Source of the DNA: Methylophilus sp. DW102
Lineage (GTDB): Bacteria; Pseudomonadota; Gammaproteobacteria; Burkholderiales; Methylophilaceae
Reading direction: 5' to 3'
DNA length: 64,000 nucleotides
Assembly (NCBI RefSeq): GCF_037076555.1
Contig: NZ_AP029023.1
Span: 1,302,001-1,366,000 of the forward strand
Position 1 is the first letter of the stretch. The number at the start of each line of letters is the position of its first letter. Below are positions 9,558 to 16,582 of this stretch, piece after piece. A program made the translations under genes and the position numbers. The notes beneath the pieces are model-generated. The model saw only the letters and a program-made list of their open reading frames with translations. It searched no databases and had not been told where the DNA came from.

Positions 9558-9968
9558 ATGCCATTGGAAGATTGCAGAATTATTGAACTGCCGAAAATAA
9601 ACAGCCCGGATGGCAATTTGACATTTGTCGAGAGCGACAATCAGATTCCATTTGCCATTAAGCGTGTCTACCATGTCTATGATGTTCCAGGTGGTGCACA
9701 GCGTGGAGGTCATGCGCACAAAAATCTTCACCAATTTATTGTGGCGATGTCAGGAAGCTTTGACATTACGCTCGATGATGGCAAGGATAAGCGAAAATTC
9801 CATTTAGCCCGCTCTTATTACGGATTGTATGTGTGTCCAATGATCTGGCGCGAAATCGATAACTTCTCCTCCGGCTCGGTCTTGATGTGTATTGCTTCCG
9901 AAAAGTATGACGAGTCTGATTATTATCGGCAGTATGATGAATTTATGCGAGCACGTTGGGCTGCTTGA
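9558..9968 (+). CDS. FdtA/QdtA-type dTDP-4-keto-6-deoxyhexose 3,4-ketoisomerase (WxcM-like cupin)
   Basis: A 136-residue single cupin matching the FdtA/QdtA family in length and motif order: IKRVYHVYDVPGGAQRGGHAH, with His52 and His54 in the position of the catalytic histidines of FdtA, then GSFDITLDDG and a C-terminal YDESDYYRQYDEF. These enzymes convert dTDP-4-keto-6-deoxyglucose to the 3-keto isomer, the step before PLP-dependent amination. An AAGGA ribosome binding site precedes the start. A matching FdtB-like aminotransferase is at 12364, separated by an oxygenase and a flagellin. Whether the product is the gluco or galacto epimer cannot be told from sequence. Confidence 0.82.
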   Translation: MPLEDCRIIELPKINSPDGNLTFVESDNQIPFAIKRVYHVYDVPGGAQRGGHAHKNLHQFIVAMSGSFDITLDDGKDKRKFHLARSYYGLYVCPMIWREIDNFSSGSVLMCIASEKYDESDYYRQYDEFMRARWAA

Positions 9969-10013
9969 GTTGCCACGTTCTGCCAATATCTGAATTCAAA
10001 ATATTTAACCATT

Positions 10014-10048
10014 AAAAAAGGCGCATCATTGATTTGATGCGCCTTTGT
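10014..10048. terminator. Bidirectional rho-independent terminator
   Basis: A perfect 9-bp stem (GGCGCATCA at 10020-10028 and TGATGCGCC at 10035-10043) with a 6-base loop is flanked by an A-run on the left and TTTGTTTTT on the right. It sits between the convergent FdtA-like and 2OG-oxygenase genes and can serve both strands. Confidence 0.85.
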
Positions 10049-10070
10049 TTTTATTACGTGGAAAATGTAT

Positions 10071-10916
10071 TTATGAGTGGCTGACGGTGCCAGCGACTGG
10101 TAAAGGCTCGGTCGGTTGTTTAGCAGGTTTTTTGTTTTTGCGGTAAACCTCGCTTGAGGTGGTTACATTGGCGCGCATACGGATCAGGTCAGCAATTTCT
10201 GCACTGTCTTTTTGATGCTCGCGCGGTGCAAACAAGGCTCTGCCACGCGGATCTGCGTCCACCGGTGGCTCGCATAAATAATAGACGGCCAGACTCTTGC
10301 GATACACACCATAAGGCTGGGTCAATGGACGGCTCATGCCGTGCCAGGAGTTCTGAGTCGTATCAAAAATCACTGCACGGTTAAATTTGGGGCAGACTTC
10401 TTTTAGCAGTTCGCCAGGCTGATTTTGCTCTGCATCGTGGCTCCACAAACCCAAATGTCCGCCATGATATGGCTTGAGTTGCTCCGACACATAAATAATG
10501 ATGTTGATTTTGCGCTGCAAACCTAATTTGGGATGAATGGAGTAATCCAGGTGCGGATTCAAATTGCCGCCAGTGCCGTGAATATGCCAGCCGCCGCCGT
10601 GCAAGCCATTGTCAGCATATAACTGGGTGCCGACGATTTCAGATAGTTTGTCTATGACCGGGGCCGAGTTCAGTGTCTGGAACAGCGCATAGGTCAGCGC
10701 AGGGAAAGCATTCCAGTCATTCAATGCTTTTTTGTCTTCGATCTCATTTTGGTAGTGAAACCAGCGCGAAGAGTCATACTCTGGAAATTCGCGTGCAATC
10801 TTTTTCACCAATTCAGGATTCAAGAAATTATCGATGACGGCATGGCGGAAAGGTTTTGCATCTTGAAAGTGATGCATTCCTTTAGTCAGATGATTCAAAT
10901 CCAGAAACGATTGCAT
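10071..10916 (-). CDS. 2OG-Fe(II) oxygenase, prolyl 4-hydroxylase-like
   Basis: A 281-residue protein. The start at 10916 was chosen because AAGGGGGA lies about five bases upstream of that ATG; a longer form to 10934 would place the start inside this site. The double-stranded beta-helix motifs are present: HLD in NLNPHLDYS (HxD iron ligands), the distal histidine in NSWHGMSRPL and an arginine in YRKSLAVYYL. This resembles prolyl-4-hydroxylase-like 2OG oxygenases common in surface-glycan clusters. It is transcribed towards the FdtA gene and away from flagellin 1. Its substrate could be a sugar, a lipid or a protein such as flagellin; nothing in the sequence decides this. Confidence 0.8.
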   Translation of the reverse strand: MQSFLDLNHLTKGMHHFQDAKPFRHAVIDNFLNPELVKKIAREFPEYDSSRWFHYQNEIEDKKALNDWNAFPALTYALFQTLNSAPVIDKLSEIVGTQLYADNGLHGGGWHIHGTGGNLNPHLDYSIHPKLGLQRKINIIIYVSEQLKPYHGGHLGLWSHDAEQNQPGELLKEVCPKFNRAVIFDTTQNSWHGMSRPLTQPYGVYRKSLAVYYLCEPPVDADPRGRALFAPREHQKDSAEIADLIRMRANVTTSSEVYRKNKKPAKQPTEPLPVAGTVSHS

Positions 10917-11329
10917 GAAAATCCCCCTTCGCATTCATTGAGCGTGTTATGTATTTATATCGGACACGCAAGCAATTTATTAAGGCGAATACGCATGTAT
11001 TTATGCGCTAATTTTTGTAGATGCTGTACCGACCTTGGGTGGTGGCGCAGTGTGACAAGCTCCAAGCGTTTTAGCGCATGAATCAGCGCGCAGGGATATC
11101 TCTAGAAATGGTGGCAAAACCACGTTCTATTCAATGAAATCAAATATGCGGGGCTGCGATAAAGTGATTCTTAACTTGACGCAACGTTCTTACTATAACG
11201 GTCAGCATTTGCTTAACTTGAGTAATAACGTGCGAAATCAGATTAATTTAAAACAGATTTGAAGAGCTTGAGTGTGGCATGAATACTTAACATGAAGCTC
11301 GATATTTTTGTACATTAAGGAGGCTTAAC
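10917..11329. promoter_or_regulatory. 413-bp divergent region upstream of flagellin 1
   Basis: Non-coding, between the minus-strand oxygenase and flagellin 1. It contains a strong ribosome binding site for flagellin 1 (TAAGGAGG at 11316-11323). I found no sigma-28 match here, unlike flagellins 2 and 3. A weak sigma-70-like pair, TTAACT (11171-11176), 17 bases, TATAAC (11194-11199), is the best promoter candidate. No small gene was recognised. Confidence 0.35.
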
Positions 11330-12130
11330 ATGGCTGCAGTCATTAATACCAATATTTCATCATTAAATGCCCAGCGCAATTTAAATGCATCTCAAGCTGG
11401 TTTGAATCAATCCATACAGCGTTTGTCTTCAGGGCTGCGCGTTAACAGTGCCAAAGATGATGCGGCAGGGTTGGCGATTGCAACACGCATGGACTCTCAA
11501 GTTCGTGGCAATGATGTGGCAATTCGCAACTCCAATGATGCTATTTCATATCTGCAAGTGACCGAAGGTGGTTTGTCGAAAGCGACTGATGTGCTCCAAC
11601 GTATGCGTGAGTTGGCGGTGCAGGCTGCCAACGGCAGCTATGGTTCTGGTGACCGTGCCAATCTGGATACAGAGTTTACGCAGTTGACTGAAGAGTTAAC
11701 CCGCTTGAGCACCTCTACCCAGTTTAACGGTTTGAACGTATTTGGCGGTCCCGGCTATACCTTCCAGATTGGTTCTGGCTCTGCGGATACTTTGCAAGTC
11801 AGTTCCGTGACCGCAGCTTCCATCTCTGGTAATGTGCAAACCGCCTCAGCAGCAACGGCTGCGATTACAGCCATTGATGCGCAACTGGATTCAGTGAATA
11901 CGTCACGTGCGAGTCTGGGTGCGTACCAGAACCGCTTTGAAGCGGTAATCAGCAGCTTGCAAGTGAATATCGAAAATGTGTCCGCGGCGAAATCCCGGAT
12001 TATGGATGCAGACTTTGCGTCAGAAACTGCGAAGATGACCCGTAACCAGATTCTGCAACAAGCAGGCACGGCGATGCTGGCCCAGGCCAACCAGTTGCCT
12101 AATAGCGTCATGTCGCTGATTCAACGTTAA
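11330..12130 (+). CDS. fliC: Flagellin 1
   Basis: A 266-residue flagellin consisting almost only of the conserved D0/D1 ends: N-terminal INTNISSLNAQRNL and SSGLRVNSAKDDAAGLAIA, and C-terminal QILQQAGTAMLAQANQLPNSVMSLI. The central segment (about residues 150-185) is short, so the surface D2/D3 domains are essentially absent. It has no cysteine. Compared with the two later copies it differs at scattered positions and ends SLIQR instead of SLLRG. It has its own, different upstream region and is followed by a long hairpin, suggesting a separate transcript. The subunit polymerises into the filament after export by the flagellar type III system. Confidence 0.96.
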   Translation: MAAVINTNISSLNAQRNLNASQAGLNQSIQRLSSGLRVNSAKDDAAGLAIATRMDSQVRGNDVAIRNSNDAISYLQVTEGGLSKATDVLQRMRELAVQAANGSYGSGDRANLDTEFTQLTEELTRLSTSTQFNGLNVFGGPGYTFQIGSGSADTLQVSSVTAASISGNVQTASAATAAITAIDAQLDSVNTSRASLGAYQNRFEAVISSLQVNIENVSAAKSRIMDADFASETAKMTRNQILQQAGTAMLAQANQLPNSVMSLIQR

Positions 12131-12160
12131 TCCTTAGGCTGTTTTATAGTGACATTTCAC

Positions 12161-12205
12161 AGGTCGTGGGCTTTTGTCTAGGCAAAAGCCCACGACCTCT
12201 TCATT
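12161..12205 (+). terminator. Long hairpin after flagellin 1
   Basis: A perfect 16-bp inverted repeat (12161-12176 with 12183-12198, loop of 6) starts 31 bases after the flagellin 1 stop. The tail is CTTCATTTCT rather than a clean T-run. It probably ends or stabilises the flagellin mRNA. Confidence 0.65.
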
Positions 12206-12252
12206 TCTGGATCATCTCATCAACACACCAGTTCTCTATCGTTCAGGATAGG

Positions 12253-12277
12253 CCGGTAAAACCGGTTTTGTTTTTTT
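12253..12277 (+). terminator. Short GC stem with long T-tract
   Basis: A 5-bp stem (CCGGT/ACCGG, 12253-12265) with a 3-base loop is followed by TTTTGTTTTTTT. It is a second candidate terminator about 60 bases after the long flagellin 1 hairpin and before the aminotransferase gene. Confidence 0.45.
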
Positions 12278-12363
12278 CAATTTAAAGTTTCCAGATGCGA
12301 TATAGTTAACGCAATCTTTGCGGTAACACGCGCGATCCCTGTTGCTGGGATGTTGATAATTGG

Positions 12364-13476
12364 ATGCCAAACATGATTCCTTTCCTTGATCTCAAAGCCG
12401 CTTATGACGAATTGTCGCCTGACCTTGAGACTGCCCTGTTAAGGGCTACCCGTTCTGGCTGGTATATCGGTGGCGAAGAAGTGGAGGCCTTTGAAGCCCA
12501 GTTTGCCGCATATACTGGCGCCCCGTATTGTGTCGGCGTGGGCAATGGCCTCGATGCACTGACCTTGGCCTTGCGCGCCATGGATGTGGGGGTGGGGGAT
12601 GAGGTGATTGTCCCCTCCCATACTTATATTGCGACCTGGTTGGCGGTGAGTGCGGTCGGCGCGACTGTGGTCCCTGTCGAGCCTACTGAGGGGCAGTTCA
12701 ATATTGATGTTGCCGCCATTCAGGCAAAAATCACAGCTAAAACCAAAGTCATTTTGCCGGTGCATTTATATGGTATCCCGGCAGACATGGATGCCATTTG
12801 TGCATTAGCCAAACAGCATGGCTTGCTGGTGTTGGAGGATGCTGCGCAAGCGCATGGCGCTGCCGTCAGGGGTAAATGGGTAGGTACGCATGGGGATGCG
12901 GTCGCATGGAGCTTTTACCCGGGCAAGAATTTGGGGGCTTTGGGCGATGGTGGGGCCGTCACCACAAGGCATGAGCATCTCGCCCAACGTATACGCGCGC
13001 TTGGCAATTATGGCTCAGCCGTCAAATATTACAATCTGGAGCCTGGCGTGAATAGTCGCCTGGATCCCTTGCAAGCCGCCGTGCTGTCAGTCAAGCTGGC
13101 TGCGCTGGATGAGTGGAATACACGCAGGCAGGCATTGGCGCAGCGCTATCTTGAGGGTTTGCAAGGCCTGCCTTTGCAATTGCCTGTTTCTCCAGCCTGG
13201 GCCAATACTATCTGGCATTTGTTTGTGATCGCAACGCCACAACGCGATGCCTTGCAAACCTGGTTGCAGGCGCATGGGGTGCAAACCCTGATTCATTATC
13301 CCGTCCCGCCACATTTGCAACAGGCTTATCAGTCGCTCGGTTGGCAAGCAGGCCATTTTCCGTGTGCCGAGCGTTATGCCAATCAAGTACTGAGTTTGCC
13401 CATGGGCCCGCAACTCTCAGTCACGGCTGTCGACCAGGTGATTGAGCTGGTACAGCAGTTTTTCAGAGCGCAGTGA
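12364..13476 (+). CDS. DegT/DnrJ/EryC1 sugar aminotransferase, FdtB-like
   Basis: A 370-residue PLP-dependent aminotransferase with the family's hallmark N-terminus ([13 protein letters not shown]), the [15 protein letters not shown] cofactor loop, [11 protein letters not shown] and the PLP lysine Lys188 in [15 protein letters not shown]. The C-terminus has [11 protein letters not shown]. Family and motif order fit enzymes that aminate dTDP-3-keto-6-deoxyhexoses (FdtB, QdtB), which is the next step after the FdtA-like ketoisomerase at 9558. The start may be ATG 12364 or ATG 12373; the ribosome binding site is poor. It lies between flagellins 1 and 2, with terminator-like hairpins upstream, so it may have its own promoter. 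Confidence 0.85.
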   Translation: MPNMIPFLDLKAAYDELSPDLETALLRATRSGWYIGGEEVEAFEAQFAAYTGAPYCVGVGNGLDALTLALRAMDVGVGDEVIVPSHTYIATWLAVSAVGATVVPVEPTEGQFNIDVAAIQAKITAKTKVILPVHLYGIPADMDAICALAKQHGLLVLEDAAQAHGAAVRGKWVGTHGDAVAWSFYPGKNLGALGDGGAVTTRHEHLAQRIRALGNYGSAVKYYNLEPGVNSRLDPLQAAVLSVKLAALDEWNTRRQALAQRYLEGLQGLPLQLPVSPAWANTIWHLFVIATPQRDALQTWLQAHGVQTLIHYPVPPHLQQAYQSLGWQAGHFPCAERYANQVLSLPMGPQLSVTAVDQVIELVQQFFRAQ

Positions 13477-13500
13477 GACTGTCTCACGCATCGCCTCGTT

Positions 13501-13527
13501 TAAAGTTTTTCCGAGTAGGGTCGTAAA
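13501..13527 (+). promoter_or_regulatory. Upstream sigma-28-like element of flagellin 2
   Basis: TAAAGTTT (13501-13508, a perfect sigma-28 -35), 11 bases, then GTCGTAAA (13520-13527), a degraded -10. The same element with the same spacing recurs upstream of flagellin 3. It may be a weak second promoter or a relic of promoter duplication. Confidence 0.45.
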
Positions 13528-13574
13528 GAGTGTCAAGTGCATGATCTTCCCAACAGAAATTTAAAGTGCATGAT

Positions 13575-13601
13575 TAAAGAAATTTCTGGCGAAGTCGATA
13601 A
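13575..13601 (+). promoter_or_regulatory. Sigma-28 (FliA) promoter of flagellin 2
   Basis: TAAAGAAA (13575-13582), 11-base spacer, GTCGATAA (13594-13601), which is 7 of 8 with the GCCGATAA consensus. It lies about 110 bases before the flagellin 2 start. The same arrangement is conserved upstream of flagellin 3. Confidence 0.8.
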
Positions 13602-13645
13602 AAGTAATAACAACGCTGAATAGCAAACACGAAGTCAAAAAGTGG

Positions 13646-13657
13646 ATCAACGTTGAT
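13646..13657. promoter_or_regulatory. 12-bp palindrome in flagellin 2 leader
   Basis: A perfect palindrome, ATCAACGTTGAT, about 45 bases downstream of the sigma-28 -10. It is conserved exactly at the equivalent place upstream of flagellin 3 although flanking bases differ. It is a candidate operator; a binding protein is not known. Confidence 0.4.
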
Positions 13658-13711
13658 ATGACATGCCGATTTGACACTAACTACACATAGGACTCTGAAG
13701 GAGACTAAAAC

Positions 13712-14512
13712 ATGGCTTCTGTAATTAATACCAACATTGCATCCCTGAATGCACAGCGTAACCTGAATGCTTCACAAACAGGCTTGAATCAATCGATTCA
13801 GCGTTTATCTTCTGGCTTGCGTATCAATAGCGCCAAAGACGATGCAGCGGGGATGGCAATTGCCACTCGCATGGACTCCCAAATTCGTGGCAATGAAGTT
13901 GCGATTCGTAACTCAAACGACGCGATTTCTTACCTGCAAGTGACAGAAGGTGGTTTGTCCAAAGCGACAGACGCCCTGCAACGTATGCGTGAACTGGCCG
14001 TACAGGCAGCCAACGGCAGCTATGGTTCTGGTGACCGTACTAACCTGAACACAGAGTTTACACAACTGACTTCAGAATTAACCCGCTTGAGTACTTCTAC
14101 CCAGTTTAACGGTTTGAATGTATTTGGTGGTTCAGGTTACACCTTCCAGATTGGTTCTGGTTCTGCAGATACCTTGCAGGTGAGTGCAGTGACTGCGGCT
14201 TCTGTGACTGGCAGTGTTGCCACCGTTTCAGATGCGACTGCAGCGATTACCGCGATTGATGCGCAACTGGATGCGGTGAACACTTCACGTGCCAGCCTGG
14301 GTGCCTACCAAAACCGTTTTGATGCCGTTGTGAGCAGCCTGCAAGTGAACGTGGAAAACATTTCTGCAGCGAAATCCCGGATTACGGATGCAGACTTCGC
14401 GTCAGAAACTGCGAAGATGACCCGTAACCAGATTCTGCAACAGGCAGGCACAGCAATGCTGGCCCAAGCCAACCAGTTGCCTAACAGTGTCATGAGCTTG
14501 CTCAGAGGCTAA
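13712..14512 (+). CDS. fliC: Flagellin 2
   Basis: A 266-residue short flagellin, nearly identical to flagellin 3 and close to flagellin 1. It has the same D0/D1-only architecture and ends MSLLRG. The start is preceded by GAAGGAGA. The leader and promoter are duplicated with flagellin 3 (13501-13711 against 15122-15330), so the gene and its promoter appear to have been copied as one unit of about 1010 bases. The variable stretch is around residues 158-172 (SVTGSVATVSDAT). A strong terminator follows, so it is probably monocistronic. Confidence 0.96.
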   Translation: MASVINTNIASLNAQRNLNASQTGLNQSIQRLSSGLRINSAKDDAAGMAIATRMDSQIRGNEVAIRNSNDAISYLQVTEGGLSKATDALQRMRELAVQAANGSYGSGDRTNLNTEFTQLTSELTRLSTSTQFNGLNVFGGSGYTFQIGSGSADTLQVSAVTAASVTGSVATVSDATAAITAIDAQLDAVNTSRASLGAYQNRFDAVVSSLQVNVENISAAKSRITDADFASETAKMTRNQILQQAGTAMLAQANQLPNSVMSLLRG

Positions 14513-14537
14513 GTTTTCTCGAGGCTTTCAAATTATG

Positions 14538-14577
14538 GCGAGCATTTGTTTAGACAAGTGCTCGCTTTTCTTTTTTT
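14538..14577 (+). terminator. Terminator of flagellin 2
   Basis: A 12-bp stem with one G-U pair (14538-14549 with 14554-14565) and a 4-base loop, followed by TTTTCTTTTTTT. This is a textbook intrinsic terminator 25 bases after the flagellin 2 stop. Confidence 0.9.
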
Positions 14578-15121
14578 AGTCGCCAGCATTGTCAGTCAGC
14601 ACCTGGCTATGCATCCTGATCTGCCGGTCTAACACAACAGCATCAACCCTTGCACTGGCGTGTCACAACATGGGCATTGCAGGTTTGTCCTGCGGATGCA
14701 ACATTGCGCCTGATCTACAGCCGAGTGGCTTTCATTTCCCTTCTTCGTTTCATGATCCACAATACGTCAAGCAATTCGATAAGTTTATGAAAATAAAAAG
14801 AATACCTTTATTTTCACCTCTGATTTCAACGTACTCCATCTCTCAGTGAGCGTCTGTGCGACTTTGAAGATAAGCAGGTAAAAACGTCGTTGTTTAGCCA
14901 AATTATGCTGGCTTGGTTACGGTAAAGTAGGCATGTTGGTGTACCGCTAACTCACTTGAGTACAGCGGGCACAAAATGAGTTCATGGAGACTGCAGGACT
15001 GAAGGAAATTACACGGGATTTTTCGCAAGAATAGACCAAGTCGTGCTGACGCGATGACCATGCTGACACCGGCATGGTAGCCATGTTGCACGGCTTGAAT
15101 TTGCCATGAATGATTTGATAT
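14578..15121. other. 544-bp stretch without recognised gene between flagellins 2 and 3
   Basis: Only two short open frames exist here (14589-14849 plus and 14903-15163 minus, 86 codons each). Neither has a recognisable protein pattern, and the second runs into the flagellin 3 promoter. No repeat, RNA gene or clear terminator was seen. It probably is a spacer left by, or separating, the duplicated flagellin units. Confidence 0.5.
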
Positions 15122-15148
15122 TAAAGTTTTTCCGAGAGGAGTCGTAAA
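15122..15148 (+). promoter_or_regulatory. Upstream sigma-28-like element of flagellin 3
   Basis: TAAAGTTT (15122-15129), 11 bases, GTCGTAAA (15141-15148). It is the counterpart of the element at 13501, with identical -35, -10 and spacing. Confidence 0.45.
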
Positions 15149-15195
15149 TAGTTTCAAGTGCATGATCTACCCAACAGAAATTTAAAGTGCAGCAT

Positions 15196-15222
15196 TAAAG
15201 AAATTTCTGGCGAGGTCGATAA
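15196..15222 (+). promoter_or_regulatory. Sigma-28 (FliA) promoter of flagellin 3
   Basis: TAAAGAAA (15196-15203), 11-base spacer, GTCGATAA (15215-15222). Both boxes are identical to those of flagellin 2; the spacer differs by one base. Confidence 0.8.
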
Positions 15223-15265
15223 AAGTAATAACAACGCTGAATAGCAAACACGTAGTCGCAAGTGA

Positions 15266-15277
15266 ATCAACGTTGAT
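15266..15277. promoter_or_regulatory. 12-bp palindrome in flagellin 3 leader
   Basis: The exact palindrome ATCAACGTTGAT is repeated at the same distance downstream of the promoter as in flagellin 2. Confidence 0.4.
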
Positions 15278-15330
15278 ATGACATGCCCATTTGACACTCA
15301 TTGGATATACGACTCTAAAGGAGATTTAAC

Positions 15331-16131
15331 ATGGCTTCTGTAATTAATACCAATATTGCATCTCTGAATGCACAGCGTAACCTGAATGCTTCACAAACAG
15401 GCTTGAATCAATCGATTCAGCGTTTGTCTTCCGGCTTGCGTATCAATAGCGCCAAAGATGATGCAGCGGGCATGGCAATTGCCACCCGTATGGACTCCCA
15501 AATTCGTGGTAGTGATGTTGCGATTCGTAACTCAAACGACGCGATTTCTTACCTGCAAGTGACAGAAGGTGGTTTGTCCAAAGCGACAGACGCCCTGCAA
15601 CGTATGCGTGAACTGGCCGTGCAGGCAGCCAACGGCAGCTATGGTTCTGGTGACCGTGCCAACCTGAACACAGAGTTTACACAGCTGACTTCAGAATTAT
15701 CCCGCTTGAGTACATCTACCCAGTTTAACGGTTTGAATGTATTTGGCGGTTCAGGCTACACCTTCCAGATTGGTTCTGGTTCTGCAGATACCTTGCAGGT
15801 GAGCGCAGTGACTGCGGCATCTATTAGCGGCAACGTGTCCACTGTTTCAGATGCGACGGCAGCGATTACCGCGATTGATGCGCAACTGGATGCGGTGAAC
15901 ACTTCACGTGCCAGCCTGGGTGCCTACCAAAACCGTTTTGAAGCCGTTGTGAGCAGCCTGCAAGTGAACGTGGAAAACATTTCTGCAGCGAAATCCCGGA
16001 TTACGGATGCAGACTTCGCGTCAGAAACTGCGAAGATGACCCGTAACCAGATTCTGCAACAGGCAGGCACAGCAATGCTGGCCCAAGCCAATCAGTTGCC
16101 TAACAGTGTCATGAGCTTGCTGAGAGGTTAA
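15331..16131 (+). CDS. fliC: Flagellin 3
   Basis: A 266-residue short flagellin, differing from flagellin 2 at only a handful of positions (for example RGSDVAIRN for RGNEVAIRN, and SISGNVSTVSDAT in the variable stretch). It has the same D0/D1-only structure and ends MSLLRG. The last 150 or so bases are almost identical in the two genes, compatible with recent duplication or ongoing gene conversion. The ribosome binding site is AAAGGAGA. flaG follows after a small hairpin, so read-through into flaG-fliD-fliS is possible. Confidence 0.96.
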   Translation: MASVINTNIASLNAQRNLNASQTGLNQSIQRLSSGLRINSAKDDAAGMAIATRMDSQIRGSDVAIRNSNDAISYLQVTEGGLSKATDALQRMRELAVQAANGSYGSGDRANLNTEFTQLTSELSRLSTSTQFNGLNVFGGSGYTFQIGSGSADTLQVSAVTAASISGNVSTVSDATAAITAIDAQLDAVNTSRASLGAYQNRFEAVVSSLQVNVENISAAKSRITDADFASETAKMTRNQILQQAGTAMLAQANQLPNSVMSLLRG

Positions 16132-16152
16132 TTGTTCAGACACTTGAATCAT

Positions 16153-16182
16153 ATCCACAGAGGCATCCCTCTGTGGATTTTA
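16153..16182 (+). terminator. Hairpin after flagellin 3
   Basis: A perfect 11-bp stem (16153-16163 with 16168-16178) with a 4-base loop is followed by only TTTTA after the stem. It is a probable partial terminator or mRNA 3' stabiliser between flagellin 3 and flaG. Confidence 0.65.
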
Positions 16183-16204
16183 GGCTAAGCAGAGGAGCAG
16201 CATC

Positions 16205-16552
16205 ATGACTCAATCTATGGATGGTGTTGGCGGTAACCGCACATTAACAGGTGTGCCTGCAGTAAATAGCTTGAAGCTGGTGAAGTATGCAGAAGCCAGC
16301 GGCGAGCAAAAACCTGTCGAAGCGATGGATAAAGCCACTTTGACCGGGGCGGTAAAAAAACTGAATGACTATGTGGCGCCTGCGCTGCAAACCATACAGT
16401 TTTCGATTGATGATGACACAGACCGTATCGTCGTGAAAGTGGTCGACACCGAGACACAGAAGGTGCTCAGGCAAATCCCAAATGAGGAGGTGCTGGCCAT
16501 TAGCAAGACGCTGGACAAATTAAGAGGCCTAGTCATTCGTCAAACGGTGTGA
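16205..16552 (+). CDS. flaG: FlaG family protein
   Basis: A 115-residue protein with the FlaG C-terminal core: LQFSIDDDTDRIVVKVVD-like strand pattern, then VLRQIPNEEVLAISKTLD. FlaG proteins influence filament length and usually lie between flagellin and fliD, as here. The first 50 residues are variable and look disordered. An AGAGGAG ribosome binding site lies just upstream. Confidence 0.9.
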   Translation: MTQSMDGVGGNRTLTGVPAVNSLKLVKYAEASGEQKPVEAMDKATLTGAVKKLNDYVAPALQTIQFSIDDDTDRIVVKVVDTETQKVLRQIPNEEVLAISKTLDKLRGLVIRQTV

Positions 16553-16582
16553 TGAATTGTGATTGTATTTGGAGACTAGATT

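Noticed and set aside
14589..14849. 86-codon plus-strand frame between flagellins 2 and 3
   Set aside because: No ribosome binding site, no family pattern, cysteine-rich translation; probably chance.
14923..14950. Sigma-28-like TAAAGTAG ... ACCGCTAA in the flagellin 2-3 spacer
   Set aside because: The spacer is 12 bases instead of 11, the -10 matches only 6 of 8, and no gene follows closely.
14903..15163. 86-codon minus-strand frame between flagellins 2 and 3
   Set aside because: It runs across the duplicated flagellin 3 promoter element and has no recognisable product.
15331..16131. Flagellin 3 as a mosaic of flagellins 1 and 2 (shared SISGNV in the variable region)
   Set aside because: The codons differ between flagellins 1 and 3 in this stretch, so recent gene conversion from flagellin 1 is not supported.
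11330..16131. CRISPR-like or satellite repeats
   Set aside because: The repeated signal comes from three homologous flagellin genes and two copied promoters, not from short regularly spaced repeats.
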